A stretch of DNA of 64,000 bases, taken from NCBI RefSeq assembly GCF_030769565.1, contig NZ_JAVCAP010000013.1:1-64000 (forward strand), read 5' to 3'. Of this stretch, positions 30,126 through 39,260 are shown piece by piece. Position 1 is the stretch's first letter. Each line of letters begins with the position of its first letter. Position numbers and translations under genes: made by a program. Source of the DNA: Methylophilus aquaticus. Lineage in GTDB: Bacteria > Pseudomonadota > Gammaproteobacteria > Burkholderiales > Methylophilaceae. The notes beneath the pieces are model-generated. The model saw nothing but the letters and a program-made list of their open reading frames with translations. It did not search any database and was not told where the DNA came from.

Positions 30126-31478
30126 TTATGCGGCTACCAATCGATTGACCACACGTTCCATTTGCATAAAGCGTGAACCCTTAACCAGCACGACTGCATT
30201 GACTGGTAGCGTTGTTTGCAATGCCGCCACCAACGCATCCAGCTCTTCAAAGTGTTGAGCACCTGCACCGAATGCCTGCACTGCACTGCGGGTAAGTTTT
30301 CCAAAACCATACAAGTGCCGGACGCCTTGTGCGCGAGCGTACTCACCTACCATGGCGTGCATGGCCTCAGCCTCTGGCCCCAGCTCGCCCATGTCTCCCA
30401 TCACAAACCAGACAGACGATGGGTAACCATGTAACACATCCAGCGCAGCTTTCATGGAGTCAGGATTAGCGTTGTAAGTGTCATCAATCAGCGTTGCCCC
30501 ATTGCTGGCAGTTTTAACTTGCAATCGGCCTTTAACCCCAGAAAACTGTGTCAGCCCCAGTGCGACTTCTTGCAAGCTGGCACCCGCTGCCAAACTACTC
30601 GCAGCTGCGGCGAGTGCATTCATACCATTGTGCACACCTGGAACCAATAACCTTACATTGACGGTCTGCCCCTGATAATGAATCGCTAACACTACCTGCC
30701 CGGCAAGTTCTGTCACTTCACCTCTGACATCTGCACCATGTTCGACACCGAAGGTCAGCACGTGCCGTTCGCCATTTAAGGAACGCCAATACTCAACAAA
30801 CGGACTATCAGCATTAATCACCGCCACGCCGCTGGCTGGCAATCCGGCAAAGATTTCGCCTTTAGCCTTGGCAATATTTTCACGTGAACCCAGTTCGCCT
30901 ATATGCGCAGTACCGGCGTTGTTAATCACTGCCACATCTGGGACGGCCAAGCGGGTCAGATAGTCAATTTCGCCCAAGTGGTTCATGCCCATTTCAATCA
31001 CTGCACAACGGTGCTCTGGTTGCAAACGCAGCAAGGTCAGCGGCATGCCAATGTCATTATTAAAATTTCCAGCCGTCGCGAGCACGTGCTCCATGCCGCC
31101 GACGTGCACTTGCATGATGGCAGCAATCATTTCTTTGGTTGTGGTTTTACCATTGCTGCCAGTCACAGCAATCATCGGTGTCGCCATTTTTTGCCGCCAG
31201 TAGGCTGCCAGCTGCCCCATTGCCAAGCGTGTATCTGCCACTTGTACGCTAGCAAGGTCCGTGACAACCGGGCGGGACACCAAGGCGGCAACAGCCCCTT
31301 GGGCAGCCACTTGCGACAAGAAATCATGCCCATCAAATTTTTCGCCTGGTAATGCCACGAACAATTGTCCTGGCTGCACACGGCGGCTATCGGTATCCAC
31401 CGAAGTCACCACCACCTCTGCATTGCCTTGCAACTTACCATGCAATACCAGTGCGATTTCATGCAGCTGCATCCTCAT
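30126..31478 (-). CDS. murF: UDP-N-acetylmuramoyl-tripeptide--D-alanyl-D-alanine ligase
   Basis: A 450-residue Mur ligase that adds D-Ala-D-Ala to UDP-MurNAc-tripeptide. The ATP loop is [27 protein letters not shown] follows, and DDTYNANPDSM is the C-terminal domain motif. The frame extends to 31514, but the ATG at 31478 forms an ATGA overlap with the murE stop and gives the normal N-terminus (MRMQLHEIA). It precedes mraY by 78 bp. Confidence 0.95.
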   Translation of the reverse strand: MRMQLHEIALVLHGKLQGNAEVVVTSVDTDSRRVQPGQLFVALPGEKFDGHDFLSQVAAQGAVAALVSRPVVTDLASVQVADTRLAMGQLAAYWRQKMATPMIAVTGSNGKTTTKEMIAAIMQVHVGGMEHVLATAGNFNNDIGMPLTLLRLQPEHRCAVIEMGMNHLGEIDYLTRLAVPDVAVINNAGTAHIGELGSRENIAKAKGEIFAGLPASGVAVINADSPFVEYWRSLNGERHVLTFGVEHGADVRGEVTELAGQVVLAIHYQGQTVNVRLLVPGVHNGMNALAAAASSLAAGASLQEVALGLTQFSGVKGRLQVKTASNGATLIDDTYNANPDSMKAALDVLHGYPSSVWFVMGDMGELGPEAEAMHAMVGEYARAQGVRHLYGFGKLTRSAVQAFGAGAQHFEELDALVAALQTTLPVNAVVLVKGSRFMQMERVVNRLVAA

Positions 31479-32902
31479 GATTGACTGGCTTTCTTCAGCG
31501 CACTCAGTACCCACTCTGCGTCACTGAATGGGTAACGCACGCCTTGTACTTCCTGATAGTCCTCGTGGCCTTTCCCTGCAACCAGTACTACGTCACCTTT
31601 ATCCGCCTGCGTAATCGCCAGCGCAATCGCTTTGGCTCTATCCGTTTCAACCACGTAGCCACCAACGATGCCTTCAGTGACAGTGGCAATAATGACGTAG
31701 GGATTTTCATTGCGCGGATTATCATTCGTGACCACCACCGTATCGGCCAGCTGACTGGCAATCCGACCCATTTCCGGACGCTTGCCTGCATCGCGGTCGC
31801 CGCCACAGCCAAAGACACAAGTCAGTTTGCCATGCGTTTGTGTTCGCAAAGTGTGCAATGCTTTTTCCAGGGCATCCGGGGTGTGCGCATAATCGACCAC
31901 CACTAGCGGCAAATCGCCACCGCCAAACATTTGCATACGCCCGGCTACAGGTACCATGCCTGAAACCGCTTGCAGAGCCGCAGGCAATGCCACCTCGTCG
32001 GCCAGCAAGCATGCCAGTACCGCCAGTGCGTTATAGACATTAAACAGGCCTAATGCATGCACCTGCATTTTCCCCTCGCCTTGCCATGTTTTCACCGTGA
32101 CCTCAAACCCGGTTGCATGCATATCAATAGCGCTTGCAAACACATCACCTTGCTGCATTCCATACGCAATCACACGCTGATTTTTTTCACGCAGCTGCGC
32201 AATCAGCGCAGCGCCAAATGTGTCGTCCGCATTAATCACCGAGGCTTTCAGCGTTTCCCAGGCAAACAATTGCGCTTTGGCCGACTGGTACGCTTCCATT
32301 GTCAGATGGTAATCAAGATGATCACGCGTGACATTGGTCAGCACCGCGATATCAAATGCCACACCATTGACGCGGCCTTGGTCCAGGCCATGCGAAGAAA
32401 CCTCCATGGCAGCCACCTTCACATCCCCTGCCACAAACTGCGCCAGCAGTTTATGCAGATCCACCGGACCAGGGGTCGTGTTATTGGTCGCCTGCAAATC
32501 ATCCAGTGTGCCGTTACCCAACGTGCCAATCACTGCCGATTTGCACTGTAAAAAGCGATAAGCCTGTGCCAGCCAATGGGCCACCGTGGTTTTACCATTG
32601 GTGCCAGTCACGCCAATGCACCATAGTTGCTCTGACGGATTTTTGTAGAACTGGCCGGCAATATGCCCTACCTGATGCTGCAAATTGGGAATTGCAATCT
32701 GATTAACCGTCCACTCAGGGTTCCAGTCAAAATCCACACTGTCCCAAATGACCGTGTTGGCGCCTCTGGCAATCGCATCTGCGATATACATGCGGCCATC
32801 GCTATGCTGGCCTGGATAGGCCAGGAACAAGCCATGCTTTTCCACCTGGCGGCTGTCAGTCGTAATGCCATGCACCGGCGCCGGAATCACATATTTGCTC
32901 AC
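31475..32902 (-). CDS. murE: UDP-N-acetylmuramoyl-L-alanyl-D-glutamate--2,6-diaminopimelate ligase
   Basis: A 475-residue Mur ligase. The ATP loop GTNGKTT is at residues 100-106. The motif DNPRNENP in the C-terminal domain marks specificity for meso-diaminopimelate rather than lysine. The N-terminus is slightly shorter than in E. coli, beginning at HGITTDSRQVEKHGLF. It overlaps ftsI and murF by 4 bp each. Confidence 0.95.
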   Translation of the reverse strand: MSKYVIPAPVHGITTDSRQVEKHGLFLAYPGQHSDGRMYIADAIARGANTVIWDSVDFDWNPEWTVNQIAIPNLQHQVGHIAGQFYKNPSEQLWCIGVTGTNGKTTVAHWLAQAYRFLQCKSAVIGTLGNGTLDDLQATNNTTPGPVDLHKLLAQFVAGDVKVAAMEVSSHGLDQGRVNGVAFDIAVLTNVTRDHLDYHLTMEAYQSAKAQLFAWETLKASVINADDTFGAALIAQLREKNQRVIAYGMQQGDVFASAIDMHATGFEVTVKTWQGEGKMQVHALGLFNVYNALAVLACLLADEVALPAALQAVSGMVPVAGRMQMFGGGDLPLVVVDYAHTPDALEKALHTLRTQTHGKLTCVFGCGGDRDAGKRPEMGRIASQLADTVVVTNDNPRNENPYVIIATVTEGIVGGYVVETDRAKAIALAITQADKGDVVLVAGKGHEDYQEVQGVRYPFSDAEWVLSALKKASQS

Positions 32903-34626
32903 ATAGCCTCCTTCACTTCCGGCATTTCTGCCGGATTGACTGTTGGCATGGCATTGCCGTCTTGCGGGATCACCAGCATGCGCAATACATCGTTCATCAC
33001 CGCGCTGAATACCGGTGCAGCAATAGTGCCACCGTAATATTCACCGTTATTGGGTTCATCAATCATCACCGCCATAATCAGACGCGGATTGGAAGCTGGT
33101 ACCATGCCGACAAACGAGCCGACATATTTATCATGCTCGTAGCCTTGCGGGCCGAGCTTGTGCGCTGTACCGGTTTTACCTGCAACCCGGTAACCGGTGA
33201 CTTGTGCTTTCAAGGCGGTGCCGCCTGGCTGTACTACCAGTTCCAGCATACCTTTAACCGCATTCGCCACTTTGGCCGAAAACACCTGGCGCCCAACCGG
33301 CGGTTCAGAGAGCTTGTTCAGGGTGACAGGCAGCAATTCGCCCTCGTTGGCAAACACGGTGTAAGCGCGCGCCAGTTGTAGCAAGGTCACGCTGATACCA
33401 TGACCATAGGACATGGTGGCCTGCTCAATGGGCCGCCAGGTTTTGTAATTCCGCACCTTGCCAGCCGCCTCACCTGGAAAGCCAATTTTGGTTTGTGCAC
33501 CAAAGCCCAATTGCAAATAGGTGTTCCATAACTGCTCACGGTCCAGATCGAGGGCCATCTTGGCCGAACCCACATTGGAAGACTTTTGAATGACCTGCGA
33601 CACAGTCAACACCTGATTCGGATGCGCATCATGAATCGTCGCCGTGCCTATGCGCAAATAGCCTGGCGCAGTCTGGATTTTGGTTTCAGGGGTATAGTTG
33701 CCGAACTCCATGGCCGCCGCCGCCGTGACCGGCTTCATGGTTGACCCTGGCTCAAAAATATTCACAATTGCCGAATTTCGGGTTTTACCAGCGATATTGA
33801 CCGGATTATTCGGGTTATAGGTGGGAATATTCACCATTGCAAGCACTTCGCCGGTTTTAGCATCCAGCACCACTGCAGCAGCAGCCTTGGCCTGGTGCTT
33901 ATCCACCGCCTTGAGCAACTCACGGTGCACAATGTACTGTACGGTGCGGTCTATGCTCAACACCAGATCTTGTCCATCGTGCGGCAATTTCACTGCAACC
34001 AGATCTTCCACCACATGGCCTTTGCGATCGCGCACAAAATCACGCTTGCCGGTGGTACCGGAAAGCACACCATTGCGAAACAGTTCGATACCCTCGACCC
34101 CCGTGTCATCCACACCGGTAAAGCCCACCACATGGGCGGCCACATCCGCCGCCGGGTAAAAGCGTTTGTATTCTTTTTGACTGAATACGCCGGGAATCTT
34201 CATTGCCATCACCTGCTTTGCCACATCGGGCGCCACTCTCCGCTTGATAAATACAAATTCTTTTTTCTTTTGCTGCAGTTTTTGCTGCAACTCTTTGGGC
34301 CGCATTTCCAGCAATGTAGCCACCTGCTTTAACTGGGGCACCGACATACGCACATCTGTCGGGTTCATCCACAGTGACTCCACCGGCAAGCTGATCGCCA
34401 ATGGCTTAAAGTTACGGTCATAAATCTTGCCGCGATGTGGCATCAGCACCACTTTGCGCCGGGAAAAGGCCTCACCTTTTTTAATCAAATATTCTTTATG
34501 CAAGGTCTGCAGGTAAAACCCGCGCCCCAACAGCAACATAAAGCTCAGCAACAGCAACACCAGCAGTGTTCTGCGACGCCAGGCCGGTAACTTGACCAGC
34601 TTATGTTGACTTTCCTTGAGCAGCAT
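32899..34626 (-). CDS. ftsI: Peptidoglycan D,D-transpeptidase FtsI (PBP3)
   Basis: A 575-residue class B penicillin-binding protein that cross-links septal peptidoglycan. One N-terminal membrane helix (about residues 22-40) is followed by a PBP dimerisation domain and a transpeptidase domain. The active-site motifs are all there: STMK in FEPGSTMKP, SSN in IQKSSNVGSAK, and KTGT in VAGKTGTAHK. The start at 34626 follows taggact and is 10 bp after ftsL. Confidence 0.96.
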   Translation of the reverse strand: MLLKESQHKLVKLPAWRRRTLLVLLLLSFMLLLGRGFYLQTLHKEYLIKKGEAFSRRKVVLMPHRGKIYDRNFKPLAISLPVESLWMNPTDVRMSVPQLKQVATLLEMRPKELQQKLQQKKKEFVFIKRRVAPDVAKQVMAMKIPGVFSQKEYKRFYPAADVAAHVVGFTGVDDTGVEGIELFRNGVLSGTTGKRDFVRDRKGHVVEDLVAVKLPHDGQDLVLSIDRTVQYIVHRELLKAVDKHQAKAAAAVVLDAKTGEVLAMVNIPTYNPNNPVNIAGKTRNSAIVNIFEPGSTMKPVTAAAAMEFGNYTPETKIQTAPGYLRIGTATIHDAHPNQVLTVSQVIQKSSNVGSAKMALDLDREQLWNTYLQLGFGAQTKIGFPGEAAGKVRNYKTWRPIEQATMSYGHGISVTLLQLARAYTVFANEGELLPVTLNKLSEPPVGRQVFSAKVANAVKGMLELVVQPGGTALKAQVTGYRVAGKTGTAHKLGPQGYEHDKYVGSFVGMVPASNPRLIMAVMIDEPNNGEYYGGTIAAPVFSAVMNDVLRMLVIPQDGNAMPTVNPAEMPEVKEAM

Positions 34627-34636
34627 AAAGTCCTAC

Positions 34637-34915
34637 TCAGGGCGCGCCCGGCGTATCCACGTAAATCACCTGCGTTTGCTGCATGGTCGGACTATGCATA
34701 TGCAACCGTACTGTCGCAAACTCTTCCAGCCTCGAATGCATTGCCCAGGTGCTTTGCTCAATCTGCAACTGGTCATACTCGGTCATGTACTGCTTGGTCA
34801 GTTGTGACTGCTGATCCAGCTCAAAATACAATTTTCGCGCCTTGTACTGCGCAGTCACCACACCGAGTGCCAAGGCCACTGTCAGTGCAAACAAAATCAG
34901 ATTCAGTCGTATCAT
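34637..34915 (-). CDS. ftsL: Cell division protein FtsL
   Basis: A 92-residue bitopic protein: a membrane helix at about residues 3-22, then a periplasmic coiled coil (KARKLYFELDQQSQLTKQ) and a short tail. With FtsQ and FtsB it activates FtsWI. Identification rests on position between rsmH and ftsI, size and topology, as FtsL sequences vary widely. Confidence 0.9.
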   Translation of the reverse strand: MIRLNLILFALTVALALGVVTAQYKARKLYFELDQQSQLTKQYMTEYDQLQIEQSTWAMHSRLEEFATVRLHMHSPTMQQTQVIYVDTPGAP

Positions 34916-34936
34916 GGCCTGGCTACCCCTACGCTA

Positions 34937-35926
34937 CTACTGCACAGCCGTTCGTGCAGCCACGCGCAACACTGCGCTGCGCGAGCGTACGTTCGCAGCC
35001 ACTTCGGCAGCACTTGGCTTGACCGCCTTGCCAACTGCCATCAACCGTGGTTGCGGCAATTCACTGGCGCGGATCGGCAATCCGGCAGGCAAGTTATCCC
35101 GGTCCTGCTCGGAGTGAATAAAGCGTTTCACTATGCGATCTTCCAGCGAATGAAAACTGATGATGGCAAGACGCCCGTCCTGCCGCAACAGACGCAAGCA
35201 GTCAGGCAGCACTAGCGACAATTCCTCAAGCTCTTGATTGACGAAAATCCGTAAAGCCTGAAATGTGCGCGTTGCAGGGTTCTGGCCCGGCTCAATCTTT
35301 GGGATGGCGCCTGCCACGATCTTGGCAAGTTGCCCTGTAGTGGTGATGGCATGCCCATCTTCGCGCTCTTTAACAATCGCCCTTGCAACCTGCTTAGCAA
35401 ACCGTTCTTCACCATAATCTTTGATCACCTCAACCAATTGTTTTTCTGAAATCACCGCCAGCCACTCGGCAGCCGTCTTGCCCCGGCTCTGATCCATACG
35501 CATATCCAGCGGACCATCAAACCTGAAACTAAACCCGCGGTCGCCCTGATCAATTTGCGGGGATGAAATCCCCAAGTCCAGCAGCACACCATCCACCGCA
35601 TGCACGCCAATGTCTGCCAACACCTCTGCCATTTCAGAAAAATGGGCGTGCACCATAGTAAAACGCGCATCCGCAATAGTTTGCGCATGCGCGACTGCCG
35701 TCAGATCGCGGTCCAGCGCAATCAAACGACCCTGAGTACCCAGTTTAGAAAGAATGAGACGGCTGTGCCCGCCACGTCCAAATGTGCCATCCACATAGAC
35801 GCCATCTTCGCGCACATTCAGCGCGCCTACAGCCTCATGCAATAACACCGTGACATGACTGGCAGCGGCTGGCGAAACAGACACTTCCGTCAAAGACGCG
35901 GGCGCTGACTTCGCGCCCGCCATCAT
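34937..35926 (-). CDS. rsmH: 16S rRNA (cytosine(1402)-N(4))-methyltransferase RsmH
   Basis: A 330-residue AdoMet enzyme that methylates N4 of C1402 in 16S rRNA. Motifs are [15 protein letters not shown] near the N-terminus, [11 protein letters not shown], and [14 protein letters not shown] near the C-terminus. The open frame reaches 36016 inside mraZ, but the ATG at 35926 overlaps the mraZ stop (ATGATG) and follows gaggga. The start leaves about 20 more residues before the core than E. coli has. Confidence 0.95.
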   Translation of the reverse strand: MMAGAKSAPASLTEVSVSPAAASHVTVLLHEAVGALNVREDGVYVDGTFGRGGHSRLILSKLGTQGRLIALDRDLTAVAHAQTIADARFTMVHAHFSEMAEVLADIGVHAVDGVLLDLGISSPQIDQGDRGFSFRFDGPLDMRMDQSRGKTAAEWLAVISEKQLVEVIKDYGEERFAKQVARAIVKEREDGHAITTTGQLAKIVAGAIPKIEPGQNPATRTFQALRIFVNQELEELSLVLPDCLRLLRQDGRLAIISFHSLEDRIVKRFIHSEQDRDNLPAGLPIRASELPQPRLMAVGKAVKPSAAEVAANVRSRSAVLRVAARTAVQ

Positions 35927-36369
35927 AATGAGAATCCCTCGAGCTCTTGTGGAATCTGCAACTGATCTGCAGCCATCAAACTTTCCAGCTGCTGATCCCA
36001 GCTTGCCATATCCCACAATTCAAAATGACTGCCTTGCCCAACCATCATGACTTCCTTATCGAGCCGGGCAAATTTTCGCAACACTGCATTTACCAGTAAA
36101 CGACCGGCAGAATCCAGGTGCATGACGTCGGCCTGGCCCACAATCATGCGCTGAATACCACTGGTTTGCGGATTAAAACTGGACAAACTGGTGAGCTTGG
36201 TTTCAATGGGCTCCCAAGCGGCTTTAGGATACAGAATAAGGCAACGGTGCGGATGCGCGGTTAATACCACCTCACCCTGACCACCTGCAGTGAGCACGTC
36301 TCTATGCTTGGCCGGCACACTGAGCCGTCCTTTCGCATCCAAACTGAGCTGTACCGCACCGCGAAACAT
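35923..36369 (-). CDS. mraZ: Transcriptional regulator MraZ
   Basis: A 148-residue protein with two SpoVT/AbrB-like halves. The first reads [23 protein letters not shown] and the second [18 protein letters not shown], with the DAKGR/DSAGR motifs that bind DNA. MraZ forms rings and represses its own dcw promoter. The frame opens at 36426, but the ATG at 36369 has AGGAAA about 11 bases before it and starts MFRGA, as relatives do. Its likely operators lie directly upstream. Confidence 0.95.
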   Translation of the reverse strand: MFRGAVQLSLDAKGRLSVPAKHRDVLTAGGQGEVVLTAHPHRCLILYPKAAWEPIETKLTSLSSFNPQTSGIQRMIVGQADVMHLDSAGRLLVNAVLRKFARLDKEVMMVGQGSHFELWDMASWDQQLESLMAADQLQIPQELEGFSL

Positions 36370-36414
36370 TCTATATTTTCCTGATCCTGATCTGTTTTCA
36401 GCCAAATAGGGATA

Positions 36415-36454
36415 AATTTCCCACAATTCAACACAATTTCACCCTTTTGCACAC
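36415..36454 (-). promoter_or_regulatory. Candidate MraZ operator: four 10-bp direct repeats
   Basis: On the minus strand the units read GTGTGCAAAA, GGGTGAAATT, GTGTTGAATT and GTGGGAAATT, one after another with a 10-bp period. Known MraZ sites are three or four short G-rich direct repeats at this spacing in front of mraZ. The first unit overlaps the -10 box and the rest cover the start point and leader, fitting repression. Confidence 0.7.
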
Positions 36455-36481
36455 TATAGATAAAACAAAAGCGCTTTGCAA
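36453..36481 (-). promoter_or_regulatory. Sigma70 promoter of the dcw cluster
   Basis: On the minus strand, -35 TTGCAA (36476-36481) and -10 TATAGT (36453-36458) are 17 bp apart. It lies 84 bp before the mraZ ATG. It overlaps the first MraZ-type repeat. Confidence 0.7.
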
Positions 36482-36751
36482 GCACTTTTCATGAAGTTTT
36501 TCTTTAAAGACAAAGACTTACGTTAAAATAACAATCCAATTCAAATCAAGCCATTGGAGCAAAAAACAAACAAAGTTGTTTAATAAAAAACCGTATCCCA
36601 TTGAAAACATTGGATAATTAAAAAATTGTATTTTTTACCCCCTTTTTCTGCACAAAAAATGCGTTTTAAGGATCAAAATTGCTGAGCGGCAAGACTTCAG
36701 CAAAAGCAGAAAGGCATTGCGCACATACATGACTTTTTCAGGAAACGACCC
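36482..36751. other. AT-rich spacer between mraZ and the glutaredoxin gene
   Basis: About 270 bp of strongly AT-rich sequence with many A and T runs. I see no open frame of note and no convincing promoter, although one must exist for the glutaredoxin gene. A ttcaggaaa ribosome site precedes that gene's ATG. Confidence 0.5.
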
Positions 36752-37141
36752 ATGGGCCCCAGATTGAAGTTTTTAGTGATAGGCATCGCCGCCCTATGCA
36801 CCATGGAATGGCGTACACTGCTCTTTCACCTTTCGCCAGCACCCAATTACAGTCAGGGGAAAGTTGTGCTGTATGCCACCTCATGGTGTCCATATTGCGA
36901 AAAAACCAGAGCACTACTTACACAGCAGCAGATCCCCTACAAGGAGTTTGACATTGAGCAATCAGAAGAAGGCAAAGCACAGTACCTGCGGCTCGCAGGC
37001 AAGGGCGTGCCCGTATTGTTGATAGACCGGGAAGTGATCAGGGGATTTAACGAAAGAAAAATAATTCAAGCGCTGACAATCTGGCAGACACAGCAGACCG
37101 CAAAGAAGGGCCCGCTAGAAAAAATTGAAGCCAACCGGTAA
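36752..37141 (+). CDS. Membrane-anchored glutaredoxin-like protein
   Basis: A 129-residue protein. Residues 5-25 are a hydrophobic signal or membrane anchor, and the rest is a glutaredoxin fold with a CPYC active site (46-49), the cis-Pro of GVPVLL near 88, and IRGFNERKI. The anchor suggests a site on the outer face of the inner membrane, where a disulfide role would be expected; this is inference. The last five codons and stop overlap the 3' end of RNase P RNA on the other strand. Confidence 0.8.
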   Translation: MGPRLKFLVIGIAALCTMEWRTLLFHLSPAPNYSQGKVVLYATSWCPYCEKTRALLTQQQIPYKEFDIEQSEEGKAQYLRLAGKGVPVLLIDREVIRGFNERKIIQALTIWQTQQTAKKGPLEKIEANR

Positions 37142-37457
37142 GCCGGGTTCTGTATCCACTTGCGTGGCGACAGTCATTCATCTAGGCGTGTAATTGCTCA
37201 CACGCTCAAGCTATCTACCCGCTGGCAGCGCGAGCCACGCCTTATGTCTTGCGACAAATGCCAGCCTATTTGATATTGCTGCGAATGGAGGTTACCGCGT
37301 TTCACCGTAACTTAATACGCTCGTCTCTGTGGCCCTATTCCTCACCTTATACTGTTTCCAGCTTTCAGCGTACGGCCGTTAGCCGTCATCCCGCTCTGTG
37401 CAGCCCGGACTTTCCTCCCCTTAACTTGCGCTAAGCGGCGACTGTCTGGTTGGCTTC
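37127..37457 (-). ncRNA. rnpB: RNase P RNA (class A)
   Basis: The catalytic RNA of ribonuclease P, which trims the 5' leader of tRNA precursors. Read on the minus strand it has the universal GAGGAAAGTCCGGGCT near the 5' end and ACAGAACCCGGCTTA near the 3' end. The ends GAAGCCAACC and GGTTGGCTTC pair as helix P1. The length of about 331 is normal for type A. A T run follows right after the 3' end. Exact ends are set by helix P1 and may be off by a few bases. Confidence 0.95.
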
Positions 37458-37463
37458 ACTTGT

Positions 37464-37469
37464 ATTTTA
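37464..37469 (-). promoter_or_regulatory. -10 box of rnpB
   Basis: TAAAAT on the minus strand lies six bases before the expected rnpB start at 37457. The -35 region is not well conserved. Confidence 0.45.
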
Positions 37470-37489
37470 CCACGGTCGCATTGAGACCC

Positions 37490-37495
37490 TATAAT
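37490..37495 (+). promoter_or_regulatory. -10 box for ung
   Basis: A perfect TATAAT on the plus strand lies 29 bp before the ung ATG. The -35 element is weak. It is back to back with the rnpB promoter. Confidence 0.4.
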
Positions 37496-37524
37496 AGAGT
37501 GCAAACAATCACGCATTAGCTACC

Positions 37525-38211
37525 ATGACAACACAAGAAAAAACAGGCCAATTGCACCCCTCCTGGCAAGCCCAAATAGGCGCAGAGTTTGACAAGCCCT
37601 ACATGCAGACACTCAAAGCATTCTTGCAACAGGAAAAAACTGCGGGCAAAACAATTTTCCCGCCCGGGCCACTGATTTTTAATGCATTCAACCACACGCC
37701 TTTTGAACAGGTTCGGGTGGTGATTATTGGTCAAGACCCCTATCACGGCCTCGGGCAAGCCCACGGCCTGAGCTTTTCGGTGCCCTCCGGCGTGGCTTTA
37801 CCACCTTCTTTGATGAATATCTTTAAGGAAATAGAGTCGGACTTAGGTATCCACATGAGCGGCCGTGGTGATTTGACTCCGTGGGCGGACCAGGGCGTGC
37901 TATTACTCAACGCCACGTTGACCGTGCAAATGGCCAATGCGGGCTCCCATCAAAACCGCGGCTGGGAACAGTTTACAGATGCAGCCATTACGGCCTTGAA
38001 CCACCATCGCGAAGGCTTGGTGTTTGTATTGTGGGGAAGTTATGCGCAAAAAAAAGGGGCTGTGATCGACCCAAGCAAACATCTGATTCTAAAATCAGTG
38101 CATCCATCACCTTTATCGGCGCATCGCGGCTTTTTTGGCAATCACCAGTTTTCGCAGATTAACCAATATTTGATTAAAAAAGGGCAAACACCCGTCCACT
38201 GGCAAATTTAA
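37525..38211 (+). CDS. ung: Uracil-DNA glycosylase
   Basis: A 228-residue family 1 enzyme that removes uracil from DNA. The catalytic water-activating loop [17 protein letters not shown] begins at residue 69, with Asp71. The DNA-intercalation loop [13 protein letters not shown] lies near residue 192. The length is normal. Its stop overlaps the pyrC stop on the opposite strand by 3 bp. Confidence 0.96.
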   Translation: MTTQEKTGQLHPSWQAQIGAEFDKPYMQTLKAFLQQEKTAGKTIFPPGPLIFNAFNHTPFEQVRVVIIGQDPYHGLGQAHGLSFSVPSGVALPPSLMNIFKEIESDLGIHMSGRGDLTPWADQGVLLLNATLTVQMANAGSHQNRGWEQFTDAAITALNHHREGLVFVLWGSYAQKKGAVIDPSKHLILKSVHPSPLSAHRGFFGNHQFSQINQYLIKKGQTPVHWQI

Positions 38212-39242
38212 GCCAGCTTCCAAGTGACCTCTTGCCCGGCCCGCAAAGGTACCAGCACATCACCTGCAAACGGAATAGTTTCTGGCACCTGCCAGCTTTG
38301 TTTGCGCAGGGTGACTTTTTCTGTATTACGCGGCAAGTTGTAGAAATCCGGCCCATAAAAACTGGCAAATGCCTCCAGCTGATCGAGCGCCCCGGCCTCT
38401 TCAAAAGCCTCGGCATAGAGCTCAATCGCAGCATGCGCGGTATACATGCCGGCACAACCACAACTGGCTTCTTTGGCCGACTTTGGATGCGGCGCACTGT
38501 CCGTGCCCAGAAAAAACTTGCCTGACCCGGAGATTGCCGCTTGCACCAGTGCCTGTCTGTGCGTTTCACGTTTAAGCACAGGCAAACAATAGTGATGTGG
38601 ACGGATGCCTCCAGTGAACATGGCGTTACGGTTCATCAGCAGGTGGTGAGCAGTGATGGTGGCGGCCAGCGTGTCCGGGCCTGAAGCAACAAACTCGACA
38701 GCCTCTTGTGTGGTGATATGTTCAAACACGACTTTCAAGCCAGGAAAATCTTTAAGTAACGGCTGCAAATGCCGCTCGATAAATACCTTTTCGCGATCAA
38801 ATACATCCACATCGCCGTCGGTCACTTCACCATGAATCAGCAAGGGCATGCCCTGCTTTTCCATCTCGGCCAATACATGCGCGCACTTGGCGAGGCTGGT
38901 GACGCCAGAATCGCTGTTCGTAGTGGCTCCCGCAGGATACAGTTTTACCGCGTGTACCACACCGCTTTGGCGCGCACGCACGATCTCGCCTGCAGCCATG
39001 TTATCGGTCAGGTACAAGGTCATTAAGGGTTCAAAACCAGCCCCGGCAGGCAGTGCCTGCCGGATGTGATGGTAGTACGCTAGCGCAGCCTCAGCAGTGG
39101 TCACCGGTGGACGCAGGTTAGGCATGACAATGGCCCGTGCAAACTGTCTGGCGGTATCTGGCAGCACTGCTTTCAGCGTTTCGCCGTCACGCAAATGCAA
39201 ATGCCAGTCATCGGGGCGAATAATGGAGAGTTCTGTGGTCAT
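38208..39242 (-). CDS. pyrC: Dihydroorotase
   Basis: A 344-residue zinc amidohydrolase that closes carbamoyl-aspartate to dihydroorotate in pyrimidine synthesis. The zinc motif [10 protein letters not shown] (His14, His16) is at the N-terminus, VKLYPAG carries the bridging Lys near 102, and [13 protein letters not shown] holds the catalytic Asp. This is the type II (E. coli-like) form. rsmI lies 18 bp upstream on the same strand. Confidence 0.96.
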   Translation of the reverse strand: MTTELSIIRPDDWHLHLRDGETLKAVLPDTARQFARAIVMPNLRPPVTTAEAALAYYHHIRQALPAGAGFEPLMTLYLTDNMAAGEIVRARQSGVVHAVKLYPAGATTNSDSGVTSLAKCAHVLAEMEKQGMPLLIHGEVTDGDVDVFDREKVFIERHLQPLLKDFPGLKVVFEHITTQEAVEFVASGPDTLAATITAHHLLMNRNAMFTGGIRPHHYCLPVLKRETHRQALVQAAISGSGKFFLGTDSAPHPKSAKEASCGCAGMYTAHAAIELYAEAFEEAGALDQLEAFASFYGPDFYNLPRNTEKVTLRKQSWQVPETIPFAGDVLVPLRAGQEVTWKLA

Positions 39243-39260
39243 AAGAGTCTTTTTTCAAAT

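Noticed and set aside
36482-36751. Replication origin or regulatory island in the AT-rich spacer
   Set aside because: It is AT-rich, but I see no DnaA boxes, iterons or ordered repeats beyond the MraZ sites.
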